In this document: positions 49,572 to 62,643 of the stretch, piece after piece
Numbering within the stretch: position 1 is the first letter of the stretch
Layout of the letters: each line of letters opens with the position of its first letter
Assembly (NCBI RefSeq): GCF_011764425.1
Contig: NZ_BLPF01000001.1
Span: 2,595,001-2,659,000, forward strand
Direction of reading: 5' to 3'
DNA: 64,000 bases
Origin: Phytohabitans houttuyneae
Lineage (GTDB): Bacteria > Actinomycetota > Actinomycetes > Mycobacteriales > Micromonosporaceae
Notes under the pieces: model-generated
The model's database searches: none
Told to the model about the DNA's origin: nothing
What the model saw: the letters and a program-made list of their open reading frames with translations, nothing else
Translations under genes and position numbers: made by a program

Positions 49572-51715
49572 ATGCCCATACGGCGCGAGGTGATCCTGCC
49601 TGCCGCCGATCCTCTCGTCGCATGGCGTCGGATCGCACTGGACAAGCAACTGGCGGCACCGAAGTTTCCGAGTGGCATCCGCGCACCCTCCGTGGTGTTG
49701 CTGTGCGCGCTGCTCGCTCTCGCCGTGGTGTGCGCCGTCTACCTGGGCATGTTTCACGGGCGGGTGATCCCGCAGGCCGTGGTCGACTCGCAGGACCGCC
49801 TTGTCACCAGCCTCGCCCGCGGCCTCAACGCGACGGTCACCAGCGGCGTCGAGGAGATGGAGGCGGCCGCCGAGCAGGTGCCTGCGGGCGGCGACCCGGC
49901 CGCGGTGCTGGCCTCGGCGGCCGGTGGCGGCACGGCCTGGGCCGGCGCGGCGGTGCTCGACGCGGGCAGCCGGCGGCCGGTCGCGGCGCGGGGTGAGCCG
50001 GTGCCGGTGGCGAATGTTCCTCAGGATGTCCCGCGCACCACGGTCACCCCCTTGATCCAAGGCGGCGAGCCGCGCGCGCTGATCGTCGCGCCACTGCCCG
50101 ACGGGCGGCTGCTCGCCGGCATGACCTCCTTGCGCGTACGCCCGCTGCGGCTGGCCCCCAACTCCCGCCAGTCCGTGCTCGTGGGGCTGCCCACCGGCGA
50201 GAGCACGGTCCTGCAGGGCGCGCCCCCCGCCGGCGGGCCGGCCAGCGACGTGATCAAGCGGACGCTCGCCGAGACCCGCGAGGGGCGCGCCGTGCGGTCG
50301 AGCGGCGGACCGGCCGGGAGCGCGCTGCTGGTGGTGGCGGCACCGGTGGGTTCGCTCGGCATCGCGGTGGCCTCGACCGTCTCCGCGCCGGTGATCGACG
50401 TCGGCTCGCCGTGGAAAGGGCTGCTGCCCGCCGCTGGGCTGGTCGTGGCCGCGCTGCTGGCATATCTGGTGGCGCGCCGCGCGCTGGTCCGCCCGGTCCG
50501 CCGGCTGCTGGAGCGCGCCAAGGCGGACGCCTGCGGCGACCCGGGTCCACGACCCAAGATCAAAGGCCCTTCCGAGGTACGCCGCATCGCCGCCGCCCTC
50601 GACGACCGCGCCCGCCCGCGCGGAGTACCGGCCGTGGTGCTGCTCCTCGGCATCCCGGCGATGGTGTTCGCCTGGTGCGGCGCCCTCGGGTACACGTTCG
50701 CCGGCGGCCCCGTGCCGGTGCCCGCGCAGGTGGTCCTGGACAGCGAAAACCAGGTGACCGCCGCGACCCGCGCGCTCGGCGACTCGCTCGACGGTGGGCT
50801 GCGGCAAGCCACGGTCACGGCCGCGCAAAACGCGCAGACGGCGCCGGCTCAGCTCACCCCCGTGCTCGGGCAGCTGGTGGAGAGCGACGACAGGTACCGC
50901 GGCGCGTACGTCACCGACCCCGAAGGGCGGGTCGTGACCACCGCCGGGCGGGAGCCGCTGCGCCAGGCGGAGAAGCTGCCTCAGGAGAGCGGCGTGCGGC
51001 TGGCGAACACGGGCGGGCGGCTGCCGGTCATCTACGCGTACGCGCACCGCCCGGACGGGCACAGCGTGGTGGTCGAGTTCGACGTGCCACGCCTCGCCGA
51101 CCTGCTGCGGCGCGCCGACGGGCGGGTGCGCGTGGTCGACGCCGAGCTGCGCACGATCCTCGACACCGAGGGCTTCCGCGCGTTTCAGCCGCTGGCCGGT
51201 GGCGAGGCCCGCGAGGCGGCGACCACCGCGTCGCAGGGACGCACCGGAGCGAAGATCGCGGGGCGGGCGCTGGTCGCCGGTACCCCCTCGCCGAGCCCAG
51301 CTCCGCGGCGGGCCTGCGCTGGTCCGTGGTGGCCGAGCAGGCCGTTGGTGATCTTGCTTTGCCGGTCAACAGCCTGCGCCGCGCGAGCCTGGTCCTCGGC
51401 GGTGCCGCGGCCTTCCTCGCCGTGGTCGTGCTCGGCTGGCACTACTTCGTGCTGCTGGTGCCGCTGCGGCGGCTCGCCGCGGCGGCGGACCGCATGGCCG
51501 ACGGCGACACCGAGGCGGTGATCTCGCCGCACCGAGCCGACGAGATCGGCGCGATCGCGAGCTGCCTGGAGATCTGCCGCCAGGTGCGCGTGCACGGCCC
51601 GGCCCGCCTCGGCGGCGCCGAACGCCTGCGCGGCACGGGCGCGCCGCCCACGGTCGTCGTGCGCCGCCCACCCAACCGCCAGAAGGTCGGCTCGCGCCGC
51701 GCGGGGAGGCGCTGA
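49572..51715 (+). CDS. tandem extracellular-sensor/HAMP membrane protein, first gene of the pgs operon, with one apparent base deletion
   Basis: About 714 aa after correction. Two repeats of the layout span, extracytoplasmic domain, span, HAMP-like segment: spans near 42-64 and 284-302, then 351-372 and about 605-630. The last segment LRRLAAAADRMADGDTEAVISPHRADEIGAIASCLE is a HAMP, but no kinase, cyclase or methyl-accepting domain follows. The frame breaks at the C run 51283-51287 (after ALVAGTP); one more C restores LAEPSSAAGLRWSVVAEQ. It is tightly linked to pgsB. A role as sensor, scaffold or PgsA substitute is inference only. Confidence 0.7.
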
Positions 51716-51716
51716 G

Positions 51717-52895
51717 GTGCTCTTCCTCTACGGCGTCTTCGCCGCAAGCTGCGTGGTGCTGCTGGTCGCCGGCATCATCGAGCAGCGGGGGCACAACGCC
51801 AACCTGCGCAAGATTCCCACCCGCATCCTCGTCAACGGCATCCGCGGCAAGAGCTCGATCACCCGCCTGTGCGCGGGCGCGTTGCGCGGCGGCGGCCTCT
51901 CCGTGGTCGCGAAGACCACCGGCACGGCGGCGCGCTTCATCTTCACCGACGGCAGCGAGGAGCCGGTCTACCGCAAGTTCGGCATCGCAAACGTGGTCGA
52001 GCAGATCGGCATCGTGCGGCGGGCCGCGATGTACCACCCGGACGCGCTGGTCATGGAGTGCATGGCGGTGATGCCGGCGCTCCAGGAGATCAACCAGGAA
52101 AAGCTGATCCGGTCGACGATCGGCGTGCTGTGCAACGTACGCGAGGACCACCTCGCCGAGATGGGGCCCACGCTCGACGACGTGGCCCGCTCGCTGAGCC
52201 GCTCCATGCCGGTGGGCGGGGTGTGCGTGACCGCCGAGCGGGACCGCCTCGAGATCCTCAAGGAGGAGGCGGCCAAGCGGCGCTGCCGGCTCATCGTGGT
52301 CGACCCGGAGACGGTCTCCGACGAGGAGATGCGCGGCTTCGGCTGGATCACGTTCAAGGAAAACGTCGCGATCGCACTCGCCGTCGCCCGCCTCGTCGGC
52401 ATCGACCGGCGGGCCGCGCTGGCCGGCATGTGGGGCGCGCCGCCCGACCCGGGCGTGCTGACCGTCGAGACCTACGAGGCGAACGGGCGGCGGCTGCGCT
52501 TCGCCAACGTGTTCGCCGCCAACGACCCGGAGTCCACATTGCTCAACGTGCGCCAGCTCGCCCAGCAGGGCCTGATCCGCCGGCCGGTGCACCTGGTCAT
52601 CAACTGCCGGCCCGACCGGGTCGAGCGCAACGGGCAGATGGGGGCGCTGGTGCCGCGGCTGGACCCGGACCGCGTACTGCTGATCGGCGAGCCGACCCGC
52701 AGCGCACTGTCCAAGATCCCGGAGCGCTGGCAGGGGCGGGTCCTCGACCTCGGCGGGCGGCAGCGCCCCGGCGCGATGCTGGACGCGCTGCTGGGCCAGG
52801 TGCGCGGCACGGCCTCGGTGGTCGCGGTCGGCAACATCCACGGCCAGGGCGAGGTCCTGATCGACGAGTTGGCGCGGCTGCGGGGTAAGCGGTGA
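51717..52895 (+). CDS. pgsB: PgsB/CapB-like poly-gamma-glutamate synthase ligase subunit
   Basis: 392 aa. One N-terminal span (residues 2-22) then a Mur-ligase-like ATPase: LVNGIRGKSSITRL is the P-loop (Gly41-Ser46), KTTGTAARFI, ECMAVMPALQEINQEKLIRSTIGVLCNVREDHLAEMGPTLDDVA, APPDPG, FAANDPESTLLN, NCRPDRVERN and GNIHGQGE all match PgsB. In Bacillus it phosphorylates the growing chain's carboxyl and adds glutamate through gamma-amide bonds. GTG at 51717 follows GGGGAGG and is one base from the upstream TGA. The product's monomer and linkage here are unknown. Confidence 0.88.
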   Translation: MLFLYGVFAASCVVLLVAGIIEQRGHNANLRKIPTRILVNGIRGKSSITRLCAGALRGGGLSVVAKTTGTAARFIFTDGSEEPVYRKFGIANVVEQIGIVRRAAMYHPDALVMECMAVMPALQEINQEKLIRSTIGVLCNVREDHLAEMGPTLDDVARSLSRSMPVGGVCVTAERDRLEILKEEAAKRRCRLIVVDPETVSDEEMRGFGWITFKENVAIALAVARLVGIDRRAALAGMWGAPPDPGVLTVETYEANGRRLRFANVFAANDPESTLLNVRQLAQQGLIRRPVHLVINCRPDRVERNGQMGALVPRLDPDRVLLIGEPTRSALSKIPERWQGRVLDLGGRQRPGAMLDALLGQVRGTASVVAVGNIHGQGEVLIDELARLRGKR

Positions 52896-53383
52896 CCTTC
52901 CTTCCCGGCGGGGAGCTGAGCCCGCAGCTCGCGACCATGTGCCTCGGCGTGGGGCTGATCTTCGCGCTGATCTGCTATCTCACCACCAACCTCTCCCCCG
53001 GCGGCATGATCACGCCGGGCTGGGTGGCGCTCGCCATGGTCGAGGACCACCTACAGGCCGCCGTGATGGTGCTGATGACGGTGGTGACCTTCGGGCTCAT
53101 GAAGGTGCTGCAGAAGATCGTCATCCTGTACGGCAAGCGCCTCTTCGCCGCCGTCGTGCTGCTGAGCGTGCTGCTCCAGGTGACCGCGTTCCTCATCATC
53201 CAGCGCGACGTACCGCTGCTGTTCGCCCACCAGACGCTCGGCTTCGTGGCGCCGGGCCTCATCGCGTACCAGCTGATCCGCCAGCCCAAGGGCGCCACCA
53301 TCCTGGCGACGACCGTCGTCTCGGCGGCCACCTACGGCGTCGTGATCAGCGGCATCCTGACCGGCCTGGTGCCGGTGACGTAG
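52892..53383 (+). CDS. pgsC: PgsC/CapC-like membrane subunit of poly-gamma-glutamate synthase
   Basis: 163 aa with about five spans. GLIFALICYLTTNLSPGGMITPGWVAL, KIVILYGKRLFAAVVLLSV and HQTLGFVAPGLIAYQLIRQ match the PgsC pattern (PGxxxPGY, ILYGRRKFA, GxIVPGLIA). PgsC forms the active synthase with PgsB. GTG overlaps the pgsB stop (GTGA), so the two are translationally coupled. No PgsA or PgsE homologue follows. Confidence 0.87.
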   Translation: MTFLPGGELSPQLATMCLGVGLIFALICYLTTNLSPGGMITPGWVALAMVEDHLQAAVMVLMTVVTFGLMKVLQKIVILYGKRLFAAVVLLSVLLQVTAFLIIQRDVPLLFAHQTLGFVAPGLIAYQLIRQPKGATILATTVVSAATYGVVISGILTGLVPVT

Positions 53384-53407
53384 AAGGTCGTGGAGGGAGT
53401 GTTGTCG

Positions 53408-54385
53408 ATGCGCGGGATCTTCGTGAGCGCCGCCGCCGTGGTACTGCTCGCGGGCGGCGCCGCCGCCTGCCAGCGGGGCGAGGTGGAGGGCACAGCGCCG
53501 GCCGCCGCCGCCCCCGACTTCGTGTCCGCGCCTCCCGTGGAGGAGCTGCAGTTCAAGCGGGTGAGCAATCCAGCCCGCACGCTCGTCGTCGACGCGGAGG
53601 GCGCGACGCTCGCGGTCTTCACCGACAAGGCCCGCACGGTGCGCCTGACCGGCCCCTCACGCACCTTCGCCGAGGAGGCTCACACAGCAGCGACCGTCAC
53701 CACGGACGCCTGGATACGGCTGGCGCCGCGCGCGTGGCAGAAGGACGCCGTTGACGACACCTGGGTGCGCCCGTGGCTGGAAAAGGCACTCGCCGACCGC
53801 AGCCCCGACGCGCTCGCCATCGCGATGGAGTACACCGAGGGCGGCAAGCGCAACGCCTCGTTCGGCCCGCTCTCGACCACCGACCCCGACGGCCGCGCCG
53901 AGCGCTCGGACTTCTACGACTACCTCGGCATCGACTGGGAGTTCCCGGACGGCAAGAAGGAACGCCCCGACCCCGACCACATCCGCAGCCTCGACTGCTC
54001 CGGCTTCCTCCGCATGGTGTACGGCTACCGCATGGGCTACCCCCTCCGCGGCACCAACACGGCCGGCACGGGCCTGCCCCGCCGCGCGTACGCGATGGCC
54101 GCGCTGGGCCCGGGCGTGCAGCTGATGCCCAACCGCGGCACGCAGGCCCGCGAGTACGAACGCCTCAACGCCGGCGACCTCGTCTTCTTCAACGGCGGCC
54201 CGGTCCTGAACGACCACATCGAGCACATGGGCATGTACCTGGGCGTGGACAGCAACGGCCGGCACCGCTTCATCTCCAGCCGCACCAAGGCCGACGGCCC
54301 GACCCTTGGCGACACCGGCGGCGACTCGCTGCTGGACGGCTCCGGCCACTACGGCGTCCGTTTCCGCACGGCCCGCCGCATCTAA
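53408..54385 (+). CDS. NlpC/P60-type lipoprotein, candidate polyglutamate hydrolase
   Basis: 325 aa. ATG at 53408 lies 8 nt after GGAGGGAG. VVLLAGGAAAC is a lipobox-like end (Cys21). After an uncharacterised N-terminal half, an NlpC/P60 domain has the catalytic Cys197 in SLDCSGFLRMVYG and the His in NDHIEHMGMYLG, with LNAGDLVFF typical of the fold. In Bacillus subtilis, PgdS, an NlpC/P60 enzyme encoded just beside pgsBCA, cuts poly-gamma-glutamate. The same position here suggests a polymer-trimming or release role; peptidoglycan hydrolysis is the alternative. Confidence 0.8.
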   Translation: MRGIFVSAAAVVLLAGGAAACQRGEVEGTAPAAAAPDFVSAPPVEELQFKRVSNPARTLVVDAEGATLAVFTDKARTVRLTGPSRTFAEEAHTAATVTTDAWIRLAPRAWQKDAVDDTWVRPWLEKALADRSPDALAIAMEYTEGGKRNASFGPLSTTDPDGRAERSDFYDYLGIDWEFPDGKKERPDPDHIRSLDCSGFLRMVYGYRMGYPLRGTNTAGTGLPRRAYAMAALGPGVQLMPNRGTQAREYERLNAGDLVFFNGGPVLNDHIEHMGMYLGVDSNGRHRFISSRTKADGPTLGDTGGDSLLDGSGHYGVRFRTARRI

Positions 54386-54392
54386 ACCCGCA

Positions 54393-54450
54393 GATTCGAG
54401 CTACCGCGACGCCCGTCGTGGTCCGGACCGTTGCTCCCGCGGCCTCACCC
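54393..54450 (+). repeat. 57-bp 3'-junction repeat, copy C
   Basis: Reads GATTCGAGCTACCGCG from 7 nt after the NlpC/P60 stop, so its polarity towards the upstream stop codon matches the other copies. The GACGCCCGTCGTGG variant links it to copy E. Confidence 0.8.
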
Positions 54451-55029
54451 CCGCGGTCGGCAAGCTCACCCCAAAAGGCCTCGCTCCCGCAGATCGGCGA
54501 GCTGCAGCCCCGGGGCAAAGCGCCTCAGCCGGCGGCAGCTGGCGCCACGGGCCCGCCAGCGAGGCGCGCGCCCACCACGCCGCGCTGTGCCATCCCGCCG
54601 CCCATCGACCCACCCGTTCTTCAAGCAGGTCGGCGCCCGGGGCACCACCACGCACGCACCGCGCCCGACGAGACCAACGCTGGCGTCCCGGGCGCCGACC
54701 TGCTCCACTCCCGTAGGTCGATGGCCGGTGGGATGGCACCCCTCCCGCTGGTCGGAGCGCTCCCGCCGGAGGCAAAAGGGGTGACCGCAACCAACCACAG
54801 TGCCGCGCAACCACGGCGGGCGCGAGCAACCGCAGCGCGCGTCCCGGCGGCTCCACAACGCCGATGTCCCCAGCGTCGACCCGTGGATCGATGGCCGGTG
54901 GGATGCCCCCTCCCGCTGGGAGTCCTTTTGCGGTCAGGGTGAGCCTTTCCAAGTCCGACCCCCAGTTGGATGTGAGCTGCCGCTGTGCCCGCGGTGTCGC
55001 CTCACCCTCCGCGATCGCCCAGGTGCCCC

Positions 55030-55174
55030 TCCGGCAGATCTTGGTAAGTTAGCGTCGAAATAACGCGCCAACTCACCAAGATCTCGAAGCGCACACCGCC
55101 TACACCTGATCGACAGTCACGGACCGCGACGACGGTGCCGAACTGCGGGCGGACTCGCGCACCCGCCTCGAAAG
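55030..55174 (-). repeat. 145-bp dispersed element, copy Y
   Basis: Reverse-complement partner of 45804-45951. Its hairpin (55036-55084) has arms AGATCTTGGTAAGTTAGCG and CGCCAACTCACCAAGATCT. Confidence 0.8.
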
Positions 55175-55213
55175 ATCTGCAGAAGCACGAGCGCTCCCAC
55201 CGGCGGCAGGACG

Positions 55214-55635
55214 GCTAACCGCGACCACCACCGGGGCGCGACCGGTCTGGGAGACGCCGCGCCAAGCAGCAGACGGCGTGCGCCACGACCGACAAAGGGC
55301 TGACCGCGACCAACAGCGGCACGCGAGCAACCCAGCAAGCATCCCGGCCGTGCGCCGGACGGAGCGGCCGCACCCACCAGCAGCCGGTGCCGACCGCCAA
55401 GGGCAAAGGGCTGACCGCGACCAACAGCGGGCGCGAGCAACCCCACCGTGCGTCCCGGCGACGCGCCGGATGGAGCGGGCGCACCGAGCGACAGCCGTGC
55501 CGACCTGACCGCGACCAACAGCGGCACGCAAGCGACCCCAGCTAGCTAGCGTCCCGGCAGCGCGCCGGGCGGAGTGGCCGCACCGAGCGTGCGGCCGGCG
55601 CCGCGGGCAAAGGGGCTGACCGCGACCAACGGCGG
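55214..55635. repeat. tandem array of about four 86-111-bp units
   Basis: CTGACCGCGACCAACAGCGG recurs at 55300, 55411, 55505 and (shortened) 55616, with a degenerate one at 55214. Each is followed by GCGAGCAACCC, a CGTCCCGG block and a CGCCGGACGGAGCGGCCGC block. Confidence 0.75.
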
Positions 55636-55636
55636 A

Positions 55637-55694
55637 GGGTGAGGCCGCGGGAGCAACGGTCCGGACCACCGCGGACATCGCGGTAGCTCAAATC
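55637..55694 (-). repeat. 57-bp 3'-junction repeat, copy D
   Basis: Matches copies A and B. Its GATTTGAGCTACCGCG end begins 17 nt after the stop of the GGDEF gene at 55712. Confidence 0.8.
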
Positions 55695-55711
55695 AAGAAA
55701 AGGACTCGGGG

Positions 55712-57775
55712 TCAGGCTGCGCCGTCGAGCGGGCCGTTGGGGTTGACGGCGCGGTAGCGGGAAAGCCACCTCACCAGCTCGTCCGCGGGCATCGGGCGGG
55801 CGTAGAACCAGCCCTGCGCCACGTGGCAGCCGGCGGCGTGGAGGAGGCGCCAGGTGCGTTCGTCCTCGACGCCCTCGGCGACCACGCGGAGGCCGAGCGC
55901 GCCGGCCAGCTCGATCACCGAGCGGACGATCGCGGCGTCGTCGGCGTCGGTGGCCATGCCCAGGACGAACGAGCGGTCGACCTTGACCTCGGCGAGTGGC
56001 AGGCGGCGCAGGTGCTGCATGGAGGAGTAGCCGGTGCCGAAGTCGTCCAGGGCGATGGCCACGCCGATCTTGTCCAGGCGGGCGATGGTGGCCAGGACGC
56101 GGCGGGGGTCGGCCATCAGCGCGCCCTCGGTGATCTCCAGCTGGAGGCGGTCGGCGGGGAGGGCGTAGCGGCCGAGGCGGTCGGCGATCTGGTCGGCGAT
56201 CTCGCCGTCGTGCAGGTCGCGTACGGAGACGTTGAGCGCGGCGCGCAGCTTGAGGCCGGCGGCGCTCCACTTGGCCACCTGCTCGACCACGTCGTCGACG
56301 ACCCGGCGGGTGAGCAGGCGCATCACGGCGCTCTGCTCGGCCACGCGGATCAGCTCCTCCGGGTCGACCATGCCGTGCCGCGGGTGCTTCCACCGCAGCA
56401 GCGCCTCGACCCCCACCACCTCGCCGGTCTCGATCGCGATCTGCGGCTGGTAGTACATGGTGATCTGGCGGCTGCCGGCCACGGAGCCGTCGTCCAGTGC
56501 GCGGCGCAGGTCTGCCAGCAGGCTCAGCCGCTCCGGCGAGTTGTGGTCGGACTCGGGCGCGTAGACGGCGATGGTGTCGCCGCGGTGCTTGGCGTCGTAC
56601 ATGGCCACGTCCGCGTGCCGCAGCAGCGTCGCGAAGTCTTCGCCGTGCTCGGGGTACAGCGCGACGCCCATCGAGCCGGACACGTCGAGCGGCAGCCCGT
56701 CCAGCTCGACCGGCTCGCCGAGCGCCGCCACCACGCGCGCGGCGAGGTCGCGGGCTTCATCGATGCCGGCCAGGCACGGCGCAAGGATCGCGAACTCGTC
56801 GCCGCCGAGGCGGGCGACCACGTCACCGGGGCGTACCGCGTCGGTGAGGCGGCTGCCCACCTCGATCAGCAGCCGGTCACCGACCGCGTGACCGAGCGCG
56901 TCGTTGACGTGCTTGAACCGGTCGAGGTCGAGCACCAGCAGCGCCAGGTGCCGGTCGTCCGCGCCCTTGGCGTCCCGCGCGGCGTGCGTGGGCAGCTGGT
57001 CACCCACCTCGCCGAGCAGGCCCTTGCGGTTGGCGAGGCCGGTGAGCGGGTCGACGCGGGACAGCTGCTCCTGCTCGGCGGAGAGGCGGGCCATCCGGTA
57101 GACGGCGTACAGCGGGACGACCACGAGCGGGATCAGCGCCGCGCTCGTCTCGGCCGCGGCCAGCAGCACCGGGCTGAGCAGCAGTAACGCGCCGATCGAG
57201 AGCAGCTCGAAGGGCAGGCCCTGGCGGAACATCGCCCACCACCGGCCGCCGAAGAGCAGGCGCACCGCGATGGTGACCGAGCTGTACTTGACCACGAACC
57301 AGGCCGCGGCCGCCGCCGCGAAGACGACGACGTCACCCCAGCGGATGCGGTCGAGGTCGGCGAGGCGGCTCACGGCGTAGGCGGCGGAGAGGGCCAGCGC
57401 GTACTGGGCGATGTTGAAGGCGGCGCGCCACCACACGTGACGCATGCGCCACGAGGAGACCACGACCGCCGCGGCCTGCACGGCCACGGCCGGTGCGAGA
57501 CCCCAGCCCAACATGATCGCGAACGTGAAACACGTGGACGGGAAGACCGCTGAGCTCTGCCGCCGCCCCGGCGGGGTGAACGGCCGCGCGTCGACAAGCA
57601 CCGCGAGACCGGCCATCACCCAGAACGCGGCCGGAAGGTCGTCCACCTGCCCCGGCAGGCGGGCCAGCGGAACCGCACACACAAGGGCGGCCACCGTGAT
57701 GACCGCCAATGCGAAAGCGAAGAATGGGCGAGCCCGCTCAGGGGGAACGGAGTTCCGCGACGCTGCGGCCTCCAT
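55712..57775 (-). CDS. membrane GGDEF-EAL protein
   Basis: 687 aa. ATG 57775 follows GGGGGAGGA. About seven N-terminal spans (residues 15-230), then GGDEF (RLGGDEF about 325, I-site RPGD) and EAL (EALLRW about 456, with EITEGAL, LDDFGTGYSS, VKVDRSFV, EGVED). All catalytic residues of both domains are intact, so a bifunctional or switchable c-di-GMP enzyme. Monocistronic. Confidence 0.9.
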   Translation of the reverse strand: MEAAASRNSVPPERARPFFAFALAVITVAALVCAVPLARLPGQVDDLPAAFWVMAGLAVLVDARPFTPPGRRQSSAVFPSTCFTFAIMLGWGLAPAVAVQAAAVVVSSWRMRHVWWRAAFNIAQYALALSAAYAVSRLADLDRIRWGDVVVFAAAAAAWFVVKYSSVTIAVRLLFGGRWWAMFRQGLPFELLSIGALLLLSPVLLAAAETSAALIPLVVVPLYAVYRMARLSAEQEQLSRVDPLTGLANRKGLLGEVGDQLPTHAARDAKGADDRHLALLVLDLDRFKHVNDALGHAVGDRLLIEVGSRLTDAVRPGDVVARLGGDEFAILAPCLAGIDEARDLAARVVAALGEPVELDGLPLDVSGSMGVALYPEHGEDFATLLRHADVAMYDAKHRGDTIAVYAPESDHNSPERLSLLADLRRALDDGSVAGSRQITMYYQPQIAIETGEVVGVEALLRWKHPRHGMVDPEELIRVAEQSAVMRLLTRRVVDDVVEQVAKWSAAGLKLRAALNVSVRDLHDGEIADQIADRLGRYALPADRLQLEITEGALMADPRRVLATIARLDKIGVAIALDDFGTGYSSMQHLRRLPLAEVKVDRSFVLGMATDADDAAIVRSVIELAGALGLRVVAEGVEDERTWRLLHAAGCHVAQGWFYARPMPADELVRWLSRYRAVNPNGPLDGAA

Positions 57776-57900
57776 GCATATCCTCCCCCGCCTCGCGCCA
57801 CTGCATGAGCCGTTCACCACCTTAGGTGTGGGAGCGCGCCAGGCAGGGAGTATTCGCCAACAGTCGTGACTAACTTGAGATACGCGAGTGGCACGCGACG

Positions 57901-61447
<3,547 letters not shown>

Positions 61448-61449
61448 CC

Positions 61450-61492
61450 AGAGCTACCGCGGTGTCCGTCGCGGTCTGGACCCCGCGGCCGA
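61450..61492 (+). repeat. 57-bp 3'-junction repeat, degenerate copy G
   Basis: GAGCTACCGCGGTGTCCGTCGCGGTCTGGACC begins 2 nt after the trpB2 stop. It faces copy E across the junction with metE-like. Confidence 0.6.
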
Positions 61493-61590
61493 CCGACGAC
61501 GGCCGCGCGGCGTGACAAGCCATGGGCCGCCCGCGGGCCGCGACTCAGCGGCGGGCCGTGCCGGCCGGGGGTTGCGTGCGCAACGGCGGA

Positions 61591-61648
61591 GGGTGAGGCC
61601 GCGGGAGCAACGGTCCGGACCACGACGGGCGTCGCGGTAGCCCAAGTC
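61591..61648 (-). repeat. 57-bp 3'-junction repeat, copy E
   Basis: Same as copy C (GACGGGCGTCGCGGTAG variant). It begins 23 nt after the stop of the methionine synthase gene. Confidence 0.8.
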
Positions 61649-61671
61649 TTCGGGATCCCCGGCCCTGCGGC

Positions 61672-62643
61672 TCAGACCTCCTGGAGGCGCTGCGACGCCT
61701 CGCGGACGGCGGTCAGTGCGCGCCGCGCGTCGGCGGCCGGCGTGCCGGCGAGGCCGCAGGCCGGCGTCACCACGACCTGGTCGGGCAGGCGCTGATCGGG
61801 GAAGCCCAGCTGCCGCCACACGCCGCGCACCTGGTCGGCGACCGCGGCGGAGGTGGCCTGGCCGGAGCCGGCGAAGAGGCCGAGCCCGGCGTCGATCGCC
61901 TCGCCCAGCGGGTCGAGCTTGTCCACGAGCGACATGTCGAGCGCCACCGCGGCCGCGCCGCTCGCGCGGACCACGTCGAGAGGTACGTCGGGCGCGCAGC
62001 AGTGCAGCACCACCGGCGCGGCGGCCGCCTCCACGACCGTGCGCAGCAGCGAGCCGGCGGTGGTGGACTCGATCGAGCGGTAGGTGTACAGCCCGCTCTC
62101 CGTCGCGATCCGCCCGCCCAGCGCCGCGGGCAGGGACGGCTCGTCGAGCTGGAGCAGGATGGTGGCGGCGGGCAGCCGGCGGCGTACGTCGGCCACGTGC
62201 GTGCGCAGCCCCTCGGCGAGCGACTCGCTCAGGTCGCGCACCGCACCGTGGTCGCGCAGGATGCGGCCGCCGAGCGCGAGGTCGATGTTGGCGGCGAGCG
62301 TGAAGGGCCCGGCCGCCTGCACCTTGAACGTGCCGGCGAACCCGTCGGCCTGCTCGGTCATCTGGTCGAGGTCGCGTTCGAGCAGGTCGAGGGCGCGGCG
62401 GCGGTCCCGGCCGGGGCGGGAGGCGACGCGCCAGCGGGCCGCGTAGAGCTCGACGGGCAGCTCGACCAGGAACGCGGCGCCCCGCCCGACCATGTCCGCG
62501 CCGGGGCCGCGGTCGGGCAGCTCGGGCAGGTGCGGGAGGTTGGGCAGCTCACCGAGCACGATCTTCTGCGCTTCGGCGACGTCGGTGCCGGGCAGCGAGC
62601 CGATGCCCGTCGCCGAACCGCGCGGCCAGGGAAAGTCAGTCAC
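61672..62643 (-). CDS. MetE-like methionine synthase (short, C-terminal domain type)
   Basis: 323 aa, far shorter than MetE (about 750 aa); only the catalytic barrel is present. [18 protein letters not shown] begins it; zinc ligands are in [10 protein letters not shown] (His, Cys) and [10 protein letters not shown] (Cys). Such actinobacterial proteins act as methyltransferases for methionine, possibly from an unusual methyl donor; activity on homocysteine is plausible but unproved. GTG at 62643 overlaps the mnmA stop by 8 nt, so the pair is an operon. Confidence 0.78.
   Translation of the reverse strand: MTDFPWPRGSATGIGSLPGTDVAEAQKIVLGELPNLPHLPELPDRGPGADMVGRGAAFLVELPVELYAARWRVASRPGRDRRRALDLLERDLDQMTEQADGFAGTFKVQAAGPFTLAANIDLALGGRILRDHGAVRDLSESLAEGLRTHVADVRRRLPAATILLQLDEPSLPAALGGRIATESGLYTYRSIESTTAGSLLRTVVEAAAAPVVLHCCAPDVPLDVVRASGAAAVALDMSLVDKLDPLGEAIDAGLGLFAGSGQATSAAVADQVRGVWRQLGFPDQRLPDQVVVTPACGLAGTPAADARRALTAVREASQRLQEV

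Larger units (their letters stand above)
54386..55711. repeat. noncoding repeat island between the NlpC/P60 gene and the third GGDEF gene
   Basis: About 1.3 kb without a credible gene. Bounded by inverted junction-repeat copies C and D, it contains the 145-bp element Y and a tandem array at 55214-55635. Blocks near 54600-54930 (GTCGATGGCCGGTGGGATG and related) also recur within it. Confidence 0.7.

Noticed and set aside
54393-55694. CRISPR array in the 54-55 kb island
   Set aside because: Units are 86-111 bp and imperfect, without short conserved repeats and unique spacers; no cas genes nearby.
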